DNA of 60,343 nucleotides from an uncultured Prevotella sp. (GTDB lineage Bacteria; Bacteroidota; Bacteroidia; Bacteroidales; Bacteroidaceae), in assembly GCA_946404405.1 (NCBI GenBank), contig CAMJDL010000016.1, forward strand, positions 1-60,343. Reading direction: 5' to 3'. Position 1 is the stretch's first letter, and each line of letters begins with the position of its first letter. The notes beneath the pieces were generated by a model, which did not search any database, was not told where the DNA came from, and saw nothing but the letters and a program-made list of their open reading frames with translations. This document shows positions 1 to 8,058 of this stretch, piece by piece. The position numbers were made by a program, and so were the translations under genes.

Positions 1-1049
1 TTGCGATATTGGCTGGTGATGGTATCGGCCCAGAGATTATGAAACAAGGTGTGGCGGTGCTCAATGCTGTTGCAAAGAAATGCGGTCACGAGTTCGAATA
101 CGAGGAAGCATTGGTGGGCGCTTGTGCCATTGATGCCTGTGGCGATGCCTATCCTGATACAACGCACGATGTATGTATGCGTGCTGATGCTGTGCTCTTT
201 GCAGCTGTTGGCGACCTGAAATACGACAATAATCCCACGCTGAAGATGCGTCCTGAGACAGGTTTGCTGGCTATGCGCAAGAAGCTGGGTCTCTTTGCTA
301 ATATCCGTCCTGTAGCGACCTTCGACTGTCTGCTGCACAAGTCGCCGCTGAAGGAAGAATTGCTGCGTGGTGCTGACTTCGTAGTGATTCGTGAACTGAC
401 AGGTGGCATGTATTTTGGTGAAAAACATCAGGACAACGATATGGCGTTTGACACTAACGTTTATACGCGCCCTGAGATTGAGCGTATCCTCAAGGTGGCC
501 TTCGAGATGGCTATGCAGCGTCAGAAGCACTTGACGGTAGTAGATAAAGCTAACGTGTTGGCATCGAGTCGTTTGTGGCGACAGATTGCCAAGGAGATGG
601 AACCGCAATATCCTGAGGTGACGACGGACTATATGTTCATCGACAATGCTTCGATGCGTGTACTGACAGAGCCTCGTTTCTTCGATGTCATTGTGACGGA
701 GAATACATTTGGTGACATTCTCACAGATGAAACGTCTTGTATTACGGGCTCTATGGGACTCCAGCCATCCAGTTCGCTGGGTGAGCACACACCACTTTTC
801 GAACCTGTTCACGGCTCATGGCCTCAGGCTGCCGGTCAGAACATTGCCAATCCGTTGGCACAGATACTGTCTGCCGCTATGTTGCTGGAACATTTCGGAT
901 TAGAGCGCGAAGGTGCGTTGATTCGTGAGGCCGTTAACGCCTCGTTGGATGCTAATGTGCGTACACCTGAAATCCAGATCGAAGGTGGTGGTAAGTATGG
1001 AACAAAAGAAGTCGGTCAATGGATTGTAGATTATATAGAAAAAGCTTGA
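1..1049 (+). CDS. leuB: 3-isopropylmalate dehydrogenase, 5'-partial
   Basis: LeuB oxidises and decarboxylates 3-isopropylmalate to 2-oxoisocaproate with NAD in leucine synthesis (cytosol). The frame is open from base 3, so the true start lies before the window. The first visible residues lead into AGDGIGPE, the N-terminal family signature. The substrate-binding block [14 protein letters not shown], the metal/substrate segment [13 protein letters not shown] and the C-terminal cofactor block [18 protein letters not shown] follow in the normal order. The visible length of about 348 residues is close to full size, so only a few residues are missing. The stop overlaps the start of the next gene by one base (TGATG), which suggests co-transcription. 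Upstream leu genes are probably just outside the window. Confidence 0.97.
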   Translation, partial: AILAGDGIGPEIMKQGVAVLNAVAKKCGHEFEYEEALVGACAIDACGDAYPDTTHDVCMRADAVLFAAVGDLKYDNNPTLKMRPETGLLAMRKKLGLFANIRPVATFDCLLHKSPLKEELLRGADFVVIRELTGGMYFGEKHQDNDMAFDTNVYTRPEIERILKVAFEMAMQRQKHLTVVDKANVLASSRLWRQIAKEMEPQYPEVTTDYMFIDNASMRVLTEPRFFDVIVTENTFGDILTDETSCITGSMGLQPSSSLGEHTPLFEPVHGSWPQAAGQNIANPLAQILSAAMLLEHFGLEREGALIREAVNASLDANVRTPEIQIEGGGKYGTKEVGQWIVDYIEKA

Positions 1050-1708
1050 TGGTTTTGTTTGTTGCCATGACGTGGCAGCAAACCATACAGGCACAGGAAA
1101 ACTGGCGCGATACGCTGACTGTGCTAAACAAGCAGATTGCCCAGTCGCAGTGGTCTACGGACTTGCATCTGCGCAAGGCCAATGCCAATCTGCAACTGAA
1201 GCAGTGGCAGTATGCTGTTGAGGAGTATGCTCTGGTTTTGCAACATGAGTCACGCAATCCTGCTGCCTTGTTCTATCGGGCATACGCTTACACGCATCTG
1301 CGTCGCTTTGACTTGGCTCGCAACGATCTCAACGACTTGCTCATTGTGTTGCCACATCATTTCGAGGCACGTATCTCGTTGGCTGTCGTTCTGCAACAGT
1401 TGGGTCGTAAGCAGGAAGCCCTTGACCATTTGAACCAGGTAGTTCAGCAGTGTCCGGATTCGGCTGTAGCTTATGCTACCCGTGCCAATTTGGAGCGTGA
1501 CATGAAACAGGACGAAGCGGCTCTTTATGACTGGCAGAAGGCTGAGGAACTGTCGCCCAAAGATCCTACCTATGTGGTATCGCATGTTGATCTCTTACTG
1601 GTTCTGGAACGTAGAAAGGAGGCTCGTCGCGTGCTCGATGCAGCTGTCAAGCGTGGTATTCCTCGCGGCATGTTGCTTGAATGGTATAACAAGTGTAGAA
1701 GGAGTTAG
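1049..1708 (+). CDS. exported tetratricopeptide-repeat protein
   Basis: I chose the ATG at 1049, which overlaps the leuB stop, because it opens a short hydrophobic signal-like stretch (MVLFVAMTW...) ending near AQA-like residues; the in-frame ATG at 1019 lies inside leuB. The 219-aa protein is helical and carries about four TPR-type helix pairs with small residues at the usual alanine/glycine positions, for example ALFYRAYAYTHLRRFDLA and AVAYATRANLERDMKQDEA. TPR proteins are protein-interaction scaffolds; in Bacteroidales many small exported ones have no assigned partner. The spacer to the next gene is a short-period repeat. The TPR fold is well supported; any specific role is not. Confidence 0.8.
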   Translation: MVLFVAMTWQQTIQAQENWRDTLTVLNKQIAQSQWSTDLHLRKANANLQLKQWQYAVEEYALVLQHESRNPAALFYRAYAYTHLRRFDLARNDLNDLLIVLPHHFEARISLAVVLQQLGRKQEALDHLNQVVQQCPDSAVAYATRANLERDMKQDEAALYDWQKAEELSPKDPTYVVSHVDLLLVLERRKEARRVLDAAVKRGIPRGMLLEWYNKCRRS

Positions 1709-1753
1709 AGAAGTTAGAGAAGTTAGAGAAGTTAAAGAAGATAGAGAAGAGAA
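1705..1753 (+). repeat. 9-bp-period spacer repeat (GTTAGAGAA)n
   Basis: Between the stop of the TPR gene and the GTG of the next gene the sequence is about four imperfect copies of GTTAGAGAA, grading into GATAGAGAA. It is the first of several private short-period repeats that fill gene-gene spacers in this window. Confidence 0.85.
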
Positions 1754-2461
1754 GTGAAGATAGAACAAATCATAGAAAAGATAAAACACCCTACGAAGCG
1801 CCAGTTCCTAGCTGCATTCTTTGCTATTGTTGCCTTGCTGGGTATTATTAGGTATTTCGTGCAACGTGCTCAACGTGTTGAGGATGCTCCGATTGTCAAG
1901 ACTACGCAGAAATACAATCGTATTCGTGGCGTTCACAATTATAAGTCTGAGTTTCCTGATAGTCAGAGCGTTCAGATTGTGGCTGCCCAGAAGTGGGGCG
2001 TGCGACCTGTGAAGAATCGTGATGATGCTGAGCATCGAAAGAAGGAGTTGGTGTATGTCGGAGAAAGTCCGTACTATCATGTCGACCGCCTAAGCAGTTC
2101 CATTCCGTACCTTGTGCCACGTGCAGCACTGATGTTACAGGATATTGGTGAGGCTTTTTACGATAGTCTGTATGCCAAGGGCTTGCCCCTTCATCAGCTC
2201 ATCGTTACCAGTGTGCTGCGTACAATGGAGGATGTGGCTAAACTTCAGCGTCATAATCCAAATGCTACTGAACAAAGCTGTCATTTGTATGGAACAACGA
2301 TTGACATCTGTTACAACCGCTACCAGCCTCTGACGCGCGAGGTGCGTAACGATACACTGAAATGGGTTCTTTCAGAGGTGTTGCGCGACAAGCGTAATGA
2401 GGGCCGTTGCTATATCAAGTACGAGGTCAAGCAGGGCTGTTTCCACATGACGGTAAGGTGA
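1754..2461 (+). CDS. DUF5715-like protein, M15-type peptidase fold, membrane-anchored
   Basis: This 235-aa protein starts at GTG, preceded only by a purine-rich repeat spacer. Residues 18-36 form one hydrophobic helix, so the rest probably faces the periplasm. The core has VTSVLRT (151-157) and S-C-H-L-Y-G-T-T-I-D (175-184). The latter matches the S-x-H-x-x-G-x-x-x-D layout of zinc M15/VanY D,D-carboxypeptidases, which makes H177 and D184 candidate metal ligands. I recall this architecture as the Bacteroidetes family DUF5715. A role in cell-wall peptide trimming is inference. It is co-directional with the leuB and TPR genes and is followed by a strong bidirectional terminator. Confidence 0.75.
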   Translation: MKIEQIIEKIKHPTKRQFLAAFFAIVALLGIIRYFVQRAQRVEDAPIVKTTQKYNRIRGVHNYKSEFPDSQSVQIVAAQKWGVRPVKNRDDAEHRKKELVYVGESPYYHVDRLSSSIPYLVPRAALMLQDIGEAFYDSLYAKGLPLHQLIVTSVLRTMEDVAKLQRHNPNATEQSCHLYGTTIDICYNRYQPLTREVRNDTLKWVLSEVLRDKRNEGRCYIKYEVKQGCFHMTVR

Positions 2462-2504
2462 TTATCATATTTCGACTAATGTCGTGGAAAGAATAGTAAA
2501 ACAA

Positions 2505-2530
2505 AAAAGAGAGGTGAAAACCTCTCTTTT
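2505..2530. terminator. bidirectional intrinsic terminator
   Basis: A perfect 10-bp stem (AAAAGAGAGG/CCTCTCTTTT) encloses a six-base loop and is U-rich on either strand. It closes the leuB group on the plus strand and would end a minus-strand transcript started near 2700. Confidence 0.85.
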
Positions 2531-2735
2531 AGTGATTCCGGCGGAATTGACCCCTATACTGATTATCAACACGTTATAACAATTTTTGATACAAATTGGA
2601 ATCGTGTATCAAATCAGCTGTATCATCAGAATTTCAATCTTTGGACGGCAGCTCTATGCCTTTCTATCCGCACATTTATTGATTGATTAGATAGATGATG
2701 CAAAGGTACGAAATTCTTTTGATACAAACAAATTA
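2531..2735 (-). ncRNA. candidate minus-strand small RNA with promoter
   Basis: On the minus strand there is a clear -7 box TACCTTTG at 2708-2701 with a TTG element about 20 bases further upstream. No credible ORF follows; the first ATG reads three codons then stop. About 170-190 bases downstream lies the 10-bp terminator at 2505-2530. Just before it an ATTCC/GGAAT hairpin occurs near 2535. The layout is that of a small RNA gene of about 190 nt, but it could also be the remnant of a lost gene's promoter and terminator. Confidence 0.35.
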
Positions 2736-3044
2736 TGAACCTACTTTTTTACAGTTTTTTTACTTCCGTATATTACGTGTACCTTATATTTATTTATAAG
2801 AGAAATGCCTCGTGTGGGGCAAAATGTGGGGCAAATTATATTTAAGGACAAAATCCCCTGCTGAATATCAGGTGTTATGCTGTGTTATTAAGTGATTCTA
2901 AAGTATGCCAGAACAAATCTGTTTAATGCTTGTTTTGTTGAATGGTTTGTTAACAAGTGTATAGTTTAAGGGTTAATTTGTTAAAGTCTTGATTAGATAG
3001 CACAGATTTTTCTGCGTTCACAGTTTGGCTGATATCTACAGACT
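2736..3044. other. intergenic stretch without a recognisable gene
   Basis: AT-rich sequence with no supportable coding frame. It holds two adjacent copies of TGTGGGGCAAA near 2815-2840. Its position, next to the mobile-element replication module, makes it a plausible boundary region, but no duplicated attachment sequence could be identified. Confidence 0.4.
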
Positions 3045-3052
3045 TACCTTTG
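3045..3052 (+). promoter_or_regulatory. -7 promoter box for the replication module
   Basis: TACCTTTG matches the Bacteroidetes TAnnTTTG -7 element. It lies about 60 bases upstream of the ATG at 3114 and is the only good promoter before the run of small genes. Confidence 0.6.
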
Positions 3053-3113
3053 CAGTCCAGTTCAAAAAGAGCTGGTCACTAAAACGTGATTATATGTAAT
3101 TTGAATAGTATAG

Positions 3114-3416
3114 ATGAAAAGTAAGAAAATCGTAGGTAGTCCCTTAGAGACGGCAAAGAATCTTAAGCCAGGTGAAACAGCACTGGTAATGTTTAATGAG
3201 TACAGAAAGCTAAGAACTTTCACCACTCAATTATCTGAGTTTAATATTATTGATGGTAGAAAACTGAATGTTTTCGTGCATGCAGCATCAAAAAAGCGAC
3301 TTCTTCAGGTATATCTGGTAGCAGTCACAGCTGATGAGCACGATGCAGAATTGAGAGATAACGACTTGAAAGGTGAATGGCGTAAAAAAATCCCAGCAAA
3401 ATGGTTGAGCCTCTAG
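3114..3416 (+). CDS. hypothetical protein, first gene of replication module
   Basis: A 100-aa, mostly polar protein of unknown family, with a basic start (MKSKKIVG) and a central stretch of alternating beta and helical character. Its reading frame overlaps the next gene by 16 bases, a sign of translational coupling. It is followed by a helix-turn-helix protein and replication ATPases, the kind of context in which small regulators or accessory replication proteins are found, but nothing in the sequence itself gives a function. Confidence 0.6.
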   Translation: MKSKKIVGSPLETAKNLKPGETALVMFNEYRKLRTFTTQLSEFNIIDGRKLNVFVHAASKKRLLQVYLVAVTADEHDAELRDNDLKGEWRKKIPAKWLSL

Positions 3417-3586
3417 CAGTATGTAATGATGAGATATTGACTATTGCTGAAGCTGCAATGGTATGCAAGGTTTCCGTATGGGCTATGTACAAGAGAGTAA
3501 AGAATAATACTGCACCAGCACATCACATGGGAAAGAGAATATATTTCCTGAAAAATGAGCTGTTTGGGTATATGAAAGATATATAA
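3401..3586 (+). CDS. small helix-turn-helix (excisionase/MerR-like) protein
   Basis: A 61-aa protein that reads ILTIAEAAMVCKVSVWAMYKRV, then a basic turn and YFLKNEL. This is the layout of the HTH_17/excisionase-like winged-helix family: a helix naming the site, a recognition helix, then a short wing with the I-Y-F-x-x-x-E-L pattern. Such proteins act as DNA-bending excision factors or small repressors in integrative elements. It overlaps the preceding ORF and lies upstream of the replication genes. No integrase is adjacent, so whether it serves excision or regulation is open. Confidence 0.7.
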   Translation: MVEPLAVCNDEILTIAEAAMVCKVSVWAMYKRVKNNTAPAHHMGKRIYFLKNELFGYMKDI

Positions 3587-3654
3587 CACCTTTGACTGGA
3601 TAAAGTCCCTGTTCCCGTTCTCTGGGAAGAAAGCGAGGCAGGGCATTTTTTCTT

Positions 3655-3771
3655 ATGCCCGACAAGTGCAGACGATGTGAGAATGGCAGAGCGTGCATCA
3701 ATGGTCGCTTCTGCATGAGATATATGAAGTATGTAGAATATTTAAAAATAGAACTTTGCAATGAAACTTAA
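3655..3771 (+). CDS. cysteine-rich 38-aa peptide
   Basis: A small ORF of 38 residues beginning MPDKCRRCENGRACINGRFC. It has a CxxC pair followed by two more cysteines at five-residue spacings, which could bind one zinc. Its last bases run into the start of the next gene (ATG at 3761), an 11-base overlap that suggests coupled translation. Short Cys-rich peptides of this kind occur in Bacteroidales mobile elements, as I recall, without known function. The cysteine spacing and the overlap argue that it is translated. Confidence 0.5.
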   Translation: MPDKCRRCENGRACINGRFCMRYMKYVEYLKIELCNET

Positions 3772-3973
3772 AGTACAAAACTTAAACGACCAAATCGTAG
3801 TGGGAGGTTGTATGGAATCTTTAAAAGAAGCCGCACAAGGCGGTTGCGAGATATTAGTGGATGATGGTCCATCTGTATATAAGATGGCAATTGAAATCCT
3901 CGAGGCTTTTCCACGGTTCAAGGAAATCATAATCAATACGGAACTGACAGATGATTGCCAAGACGTGGAATGA
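3761..3973 (+). CDS. hypothetical 70-aa protein
   Basis: A small protein of unknown family, beginning MKLKVQNLNDQIVVGG, with a predicted beta-alpha pattern and an acidic C-terminus. The start overlaps the end of the Cys-rich peptide and the stop overlaps the next ATG (ATGA), so it sits in a chain of translationally coupled small genes in the replication module. No motif gives a function. Confidence 0.55.
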   Translation: MKLKVQNLNDQIVVGGCMESLKEAAQGGCEILVDDGPSVYKMAIEILEAFPRFKEIIINTELTDDCQDVE

Positions 3974-4143
3974 GATTGTATGTCGTGACAGCAATTAACC
4001 GTCTGTCAGGAGAACGGGAGGCGTGTTCTGCCCCTCATTCGTATTACAAGACCAGGAAATTGCTGCAGAAATGGCAGATGATGTCTGAAGACTGTCGGGA
4101 GCCTGCATGGACTGACCTTAAGGTAGAAAGATTTCAGGGTTAG
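3970..4143 (+). CDS. hypothetical 57-aa protein
   Basis: I chose the ATG at 3970 because it forms an ATGA overlap with the upstream stop; the in-frame ATG at 3955 is less likely. The peptide (MRLYVVTAINRLSG...) ends with a basic, aromatic segment. I do not recognise its family. It is the last of the coupled small genes before a promoter at 4200. Confidence 0.5.
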   Translation: MRLYVVTAINRLSGEREACSAPHSYYKTRKLLQKWQMMSEDCREPAWTDLKVERFQG

Positions 4144-4199
4144 TTCTGGTTAGTTTATGCAAGGCCCTGATGGTCTTTTGGTCATGCCCGTCAGCCAGT

Positions 4200-4207
4200 T
4201 AATTTTG
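4200..4207 (+). promoter_or_regulatory. -7 promoter box for the DnaC/VirE operon
   Basis: TAATTTTG followed by CAG, 28 bases before the ATG at 4235. It would drive the 163-aa protein, the DnaC-like ATPase and the VirE protein as one transcript. Confidence 0.5.
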
Positions 4208-4234
4208 CAGCATTATTTGTTTAAATAGAGAAAC

Positions 4235-4726
4235 ATGAAACAAGAAAGCAACTTAAAGGATTTGATGACAACATTCTGGGATTCGTTGGCGGATGCTAAC
4301 GATGCCTTGAATGGATTCATTAAAGGAGGACTACCCTCGATGACTGAGAAGCGTCATAAGGAGTTTGTACGTGAGTGGAATAAGATGAAGGATAAGGCCA
4401 GTTCGCTGTGCCAGCAGATAGATAAGGAGGCAGACGCTAGTATTGAGCCTGTAGAGGTTGTCCTGCCCTGGAACACGGATTCGTTTCAGGAGGCCTGGCA
4501 GAAATGGAAGGATTATCTGGAAGAGCAGCATAAGAAGTACATGAAGAGCCGCATGGAATATGCCGCTCTGGCTTATCTGAAGAAGTTAAGTGATGGCAAG
4601 GAAGATATAGCCATTGAGTATCTGCAGTTTGCGATGGCCAATGGTTATCCTCGCTTCTTCAAGGTGACCACAAAGAACTACGAACAACCCACATTAGCAG
4701 GAGGACGAGGCGATGGAGACTACTAA
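4235..4726 (+). CDS. hypothetical helical protein upstream of helicase loader
   Basis: A 163-aa, mostly alpha-helical and charged protein with no catalytic motif I can name. Its 3' end overlaps the start of the DnaC-like gene by 14 bases. In phages and integrative elements the gene before a DnaC-type loader often encodes an initiator or primosome partner, which would fit, but that is inference from position only. The C-terminal tail is Gly-Arg-Asp rich (AGGRGDGDY). Confidence 0.6.
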   Translation: MKQESNLKDLMTTFWDSLADANDALNGFIKGGLPSMTEKRHKEFVREWNKMKDKASSLCQQIDKEADASIEPVEVVLPWNTDSFQEAWQKWKDYLEEQHKKYMKSRMEYAALAYLKKLSDGKEDIAIEYLQFAMANGYPRFFKVTTKNYEQPTLAGGRGDGDY

Positions 4727-5438
4727 TGAGTATATAGACAGAATGGTGAATAATGCCATTGAGAACCAGAGGAGCATATACAGGGAGGCTACTGGCGAAC
4801 TGAATATATGGCACTGTCCGTCTCTCAGCAAGGATAACTACTGGAATCTGCTTAGTGCCACAGCACAGGCTTTCATGGCACAGCGTGGCGTGTATCATCC
4901 TTACGTGGTTGACGAATACAATAGAGACATTATCTACCAGATGTGGCTCTATATTATTGGTTCTAAGGAATGTAAGTGGAACATTCACAAGGGTATCTAT
5001 ATCGGTGGTAAGGTCGGTTGCGGCAAGACGCTCCTGATGCAGTCGTTCTGTGAGATTCTGCATTTCATCTCAGGCAGGACTGTTGAAATGATACCGGCAA
5101 CCCTGTTGTTTCAGCGAATTATCGATGATGGGATCAACAGTCTGGCCACCCGTCCGCTATTCATTGACGAGTTGGGCCGCGAGCAGCTGGAGATGAATGC
5201 CTTTGGCAACAAGATGCGTCCTATAGCCGACTTGATGGCTTTGCGCTATAATAATGGTGCCAGAACTTTCTTTACTTCAAACTTCAAGATTGAGACTTTG
5301 TCAAAAGGCCGTAATGACAGAGGTGAGCTCGTCGGCTATGGCAAATATATCGGAGAGCGTATACAGGAAATGACCAATATTGTACAGATGCCTGGTGAAA
5401 GCCGCCGTGAGAAATGGGAGGAGGACAAAGCACAATGA
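4713..5438 (+). CDS. DnaC-like replicative helicase loader ATPase
   Basis: A 241-aa AAA+ ATPase of the DnaC/IstB type. Walker A is GGKVGCGKT (about 98-106) and Walker B is LFIDE (149-153), followed by a sensor-like stretch FFTSNFK near residue 188 and an arginine-containing C-terminal segment (YIGERIQEM). Such proteins load the replicative helicase onto the element's origin. It overlaps the gene before it and the gene after it (ATGA), so the three form one operon with the VirE-type protein. Iteron-like repeats lie just downstream of that operon. Confidence 0.85.
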   Translation: METTNEYIDRMVNNAIENQRSIYREATGELNIWHCPSLSKDNYWNLLSATAQAFMAQRGVYHPYVVDEYNRDIIYQMWLYIIGSKECKWNIHKGIYIGGKVGCGKTLLMQSFCEILHFISGRTVEMIPATLLFQRIIDDGINSLATRPLFIDELGREQLEMNAFGNKMRPIADLMALRYNNGARTFFTSNFKIETLSKGRNDRGELVGYGKYIGERIQEMTNIVQMPGESRREKWEEDKAQ

Positions 5439-6694
5439 GCAGGACGTCTAGTTGGCAGCTGGATACAGAAATGTCAGACGGGCGTTCCTATAACCGTTTG
5501 GATATGGTCAAGGAATGGCTCAACCAGAACTATATTGTCCGCGTCAATCTTCTGGATCGTAGTAAGGTGTCGTTAAGTCCCACTCCTGAATGTGCCTATC
5601 ATTATGAATTTCCTGTGACGGAGAATGACATCCTTCTGCATGCTTATGCTGACGAGCTGAAGATATCGGAGAAGAACCTGAGGATGTTGCTGGCCAGCCC
5701 TAATCAGATGGAGTCGTTCAATCCTGTCAAGGATTATTTTGAGTCTCTGCGGGGGAAGTACAAAGGTCCCTCGCAGATTGACATGTTATGTAGTTCGCTG
5801 CATACGCCGAAGGATGACAAAGAAAGCAGAGAACGGGCAGGCTATCTTCTGCGCAAATGGCTGATAGCTACGGCGGCGTGTTCCTTGGGTATACGTCTGA
5901 ATGATGTGGCCCTCGGACTTGTTGGCGACAAGGCTGGTATCGGTAAGACGTCGTTCTTTGAGATGCTGGTACCGCCTTGCCTGAAGGAATACTATCAGGT
6001 GGCACAGAAGGAAGGAAAGATCTTTTCGCTCCCTAATGGGTTTGCCCAACGGTTCCTGCTGAACTTCGATGAGTTTGCCGCCATCAGCAAGAGCAATGAA
6101 GAGGAGTTCAAGATGTATATGTCGGCCAGTGAGATTGAAATCAAACGACCTGGTTCTCGTTATGTTGAGAAGGTGCCTCGTATAGCTTCCTGTTGCTTTA
6201 CGTCGAACAAGAACCAGCGTATGGGCGGCTTTATCAGCAAGCCTGATGCCGGTCTGATGCGCCGTCTGGCTGTTATTGAGGTTGACTCCATCGATGACAA
6301 CCGTAAGCGTCTTGACGTGGACCAGCTATGGGCAGAGGCTGTCATGCTGCTCGATGGTGGCTTTGAGCCGGCATGGTCTCAGCAGGAGTACAGGCAGTTT
6401 GTGGATGAGAATCGCCAATATGTGCTTGAGACAAATGCGCTCAGACTGATCCGTATCTACTATCGTAAGCCGGAAGATGGCGAAGAATGCAAATTCATGT
6501 CTGCTATGGAAGTGGTGCTGCAGCTGAAGGAGAAACGGAAGATCTCGTCAGCTATGCAGCAGGTCAACGAGGTGACCGTTGGCCAGGCACTCACAGCCTT
6601 GGGTTATTACTATCACACCAAGAGAGTGCCAGGCAAAGCTCCCTTCCATGGTTACGACATTGTGCCGATATTCGATACTCAGGAGAAAAAGTAG
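5435..6694 (+). CDS. VirE-family (virulence-associated E) replication ATPase
   Basis: The ATG at 5435 overlaps the DnaC stop; a start at 5414 would lie inside the preceding gene. The 419-aa protein carries the VirE P-loop GDKAGIGKTS (about 164-173) and a Walker B FDE motif (211-213), then the SCCFTSNK sensor segment and the RRLAVIEV block typical of the family. VirE proteins are primase-helicase-like ATPases of phages and integrative elements; no primase domain is present here. With the loader upstream and repeats downstream it probably initiates replication of the element. Confidence 0.85.
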   Translation: MSRTSSWQLDTEMSDGRSYNRLDMVKEWLNQNYIVRVNLLDRSKVSLSPTPECAYHYEFPVTENDILLHAYADELKISEKNLRMLLASPNQMESFNPVKDYFESLRGKYKGPSQIDMLCSSLHTPKDDKESRERAGYLLRKWLIATAACSLGIRLNDVALGLVGDKAGIGKTSFFEMLVPPCLKEYYQVAQKEGKIFSLPNGFAQRFLLNFDEFAAISKSNEEEFKMYMSASEIEIKRPGSRYVEKVPRIASCCFTSNKNQRMGGFISKPDAGLMRRLAVIEVDSIDDNRKRLDVDQLWAEAVMLLDGGFEPAWSQQEYRQFVDENRQYVLETNALRLIRIYYRKPEDGEECKFMSAMEVVLQLKEKRKISSAMQQVNEVTVGQALTALGYYYHTKRVPGKAPFHGYDIVPIFDTQEKK

Positions 6695-6724
6695 TTTTCT
6701 TATAACATAGATTCTCTATTCGTT

Positions 6725-6768
6725 GCGGACTGTTGGATTTATATGCCAACGGCCCGCTTCATTTTTTT
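6725..6768 (+). terminator. intrinsic terminator after VirE gene
   Basis: Paired GCGG...CCGC outer and TTGG/CCAA inner arms are followed by a run of seven T. It would end the replication operon. Confidence 0.6.
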
Positions 6769-6905
6769 GTTTTTTCTCTTTTTAAATTTTCTGCGTACAC
6801 GCTATATTTATATATAAGTAATCCCCCCTTCGTGAAATCTTCAAAAAATGAAGATTATATAGATAAAAACAAGGCATGAGAGAAATTGAAAACATCGATT
6901 ATGTG

Positions 6906-7110
6906 CTTGCTACAGTTGCTACAGTCATCTGAATGATGCTTGTTAGCCCTTTATTTATCGAGGTTTCCTTGTAGCAACTATCATCTACGAACCCAGCGAA
7001 AAAACCACTTTTTGAATCTTGCTACATGTTGCTACAGAATCAAGGTTGCTACGCTTTTTTTGAGCACGAAATGCCCTGTACATCGGTATTTCGGCATTTG
7101 TAGCATGTAG
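6906..7110. repeat. iteron-like TTGCTACA repeats, candidate origin
   Basis: The motif TTGCTACA or a one-base variant occurs in direct orientation at 6906, 6915, about 7018, 7028 and 7045, and in inverted form (TGTAGCAA-like) near 6970 and 7098-7112. Spacing is irregular. The cluster follows the VirE operon and lies in noncoding AT-rich DNA, which is what an initiator-binding origin looks like. An alternative is the relic of a coding repeat. Confidence 0.4.
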
Positions 7111-7420
7111 CAGGTAGTGTTCTCATCTTTTTTTCTCGGCACAGGAAATACAATCCTGTATAGTTTATTCTCCTCATTAGCTGATTGTGGCAGCATTGTT
7201 CAAGGTATCGCTGCATTTTATCTCCCCACATATAGGCTTCCATTCTTGGCTCCATTATCAATGGCTGGTTAATTGGCCCTCTTCATCTTGGTTTTGGTAC
7301 CAACATCCTGCAGCTGGCTTACCACTGTTCCCGTATCTCTTATCAGGCTCACCTCTCCTGACATTCTGCATAAAGAATTTGGTGTTTAACGTGATGCGCT
7401 CTTGCTGGTGTTCCTGACTT

Positions 7421-7656
7421 TTTCGATGCAAAGTTAAGGCGGGCGTACACTGCAAGTACCACGGTGTTATGTCTGCAGATATTTTCTGGCAACCTTCCAA
7501 TCATTTTACTGACGTCAAGAAAATGATGGTATTCCATAAAATTTCCTTGCCATTCCTTGCATCTGCGTACTTCTTCCCGCTCACTTCTGTAGGCATCGTA
7601 AAAAGCCCTCACACAGAGGGCATCACTAGAAGTTAAACATTTAAATTCATACAGTT
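7421..7656. promoter_or_regulatory. conserved upstream segment before ardA (copy A)
   Basis: This segment is homologous to 35845-36158, which precedes an unrelated small gene. Shared blocks are TGCAAAGTTA, CTGCAAGTAC, GGTATTCCAT, ATTCCTTGCAT and ACTTCTG, in the same order. A hairpin (ATCATTTT/AAAATGAT) lies in the middle. On the minus strand TGCAAAGTTA reads as a -7 box TAACTTTG with a TTG element 16-17 bases upstream. It may be a regulatory leader RNA, a divergent promoter region, or a decayed minus-strand gene. Confidence 0.55.
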
Positions 7657-8058
7657 ATGCAGAACAATAAGTCAATAGAGTTTCAGAGCCTCGCTAAGGA
7701 GGAGAACAATCGTCTTGGTAAGCTCATCCTTCAGAAGATGTCGGTTGAGGATTATATGAATGATTCTCAGGACAATCACCCCGCCGTTTACGTTGGCACA
7801 TACGCCAAGTACAATGATGGCAGCCTCTTTGGCATGTGGGTAGATATGGTGAAGTGCGGCGATTATGATACATTCATGGAGGTTTGCCACAATCTTCACG
7901 CTGATGAGGAGGATCCTGAGCTGATGTATTATCCCAAGTCGGAGGTTATCAAAAGTTCAGATTGGTTTGTCTCTGATTCTCAACATAATATTCTTGCTAC
8001 TTTATTTTTAACTTTTCATAACATTCCTATTTCCCTAGGTTTTTCAACCAATTCATAA
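7657..8058 (+). pseudogene. ardA: antirestriction protein ArdA, 5' fragment
   Basis: Codons 1-91 (7657-7929) encode the N-terminal part of an ArdA-type antirestriction protein, including PAVYVGTYAKYNDGSLFG and the DYDTFMEVCHNL segment. ArdA is a DNA mimic that inhibits restriction enzymes when a mobile element enters a cell. At 7930 the frame runs into the end of the recombinase-trio element and reads 42 unrelated residues to a stop at 8058. The missing C-terminal part is found in frame at 11431-11778. Joined at the shared ATGTAT the gene would encode about 204 residues. The acidic DNA-mimic part is entirely on the 3' fragment, so this piece alone is very unlikely to work. Confidence 0.9.
7924..7959 (+). 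repeat. RIT left terminal inverted repeat
   Basis: 36 bases that match the reverse complement of 11374-11409 without a mismatch. The outermost six (ATGTAT) are also codons of ardA. Confidence 0.9.

Noticed and set aside
2533..2560. Attachment site in the CCGGCGGAATTGACCCC stretch
   Set aside because: No second copy of it was seen elsewhere in the window and no tRNA gene is adjacent.
6906..7112. CRISPR-like array
   Set aside because: The repeats are 8-9 bases, unevenly spaced and in both orientations; no cas gene is near.
7049..7261. 70-codon minus-strand ORF with cysteines
   Set aside because: It overlaps the iteron-like repeats and has no promoter of its own or recognisable family; not enough to call.
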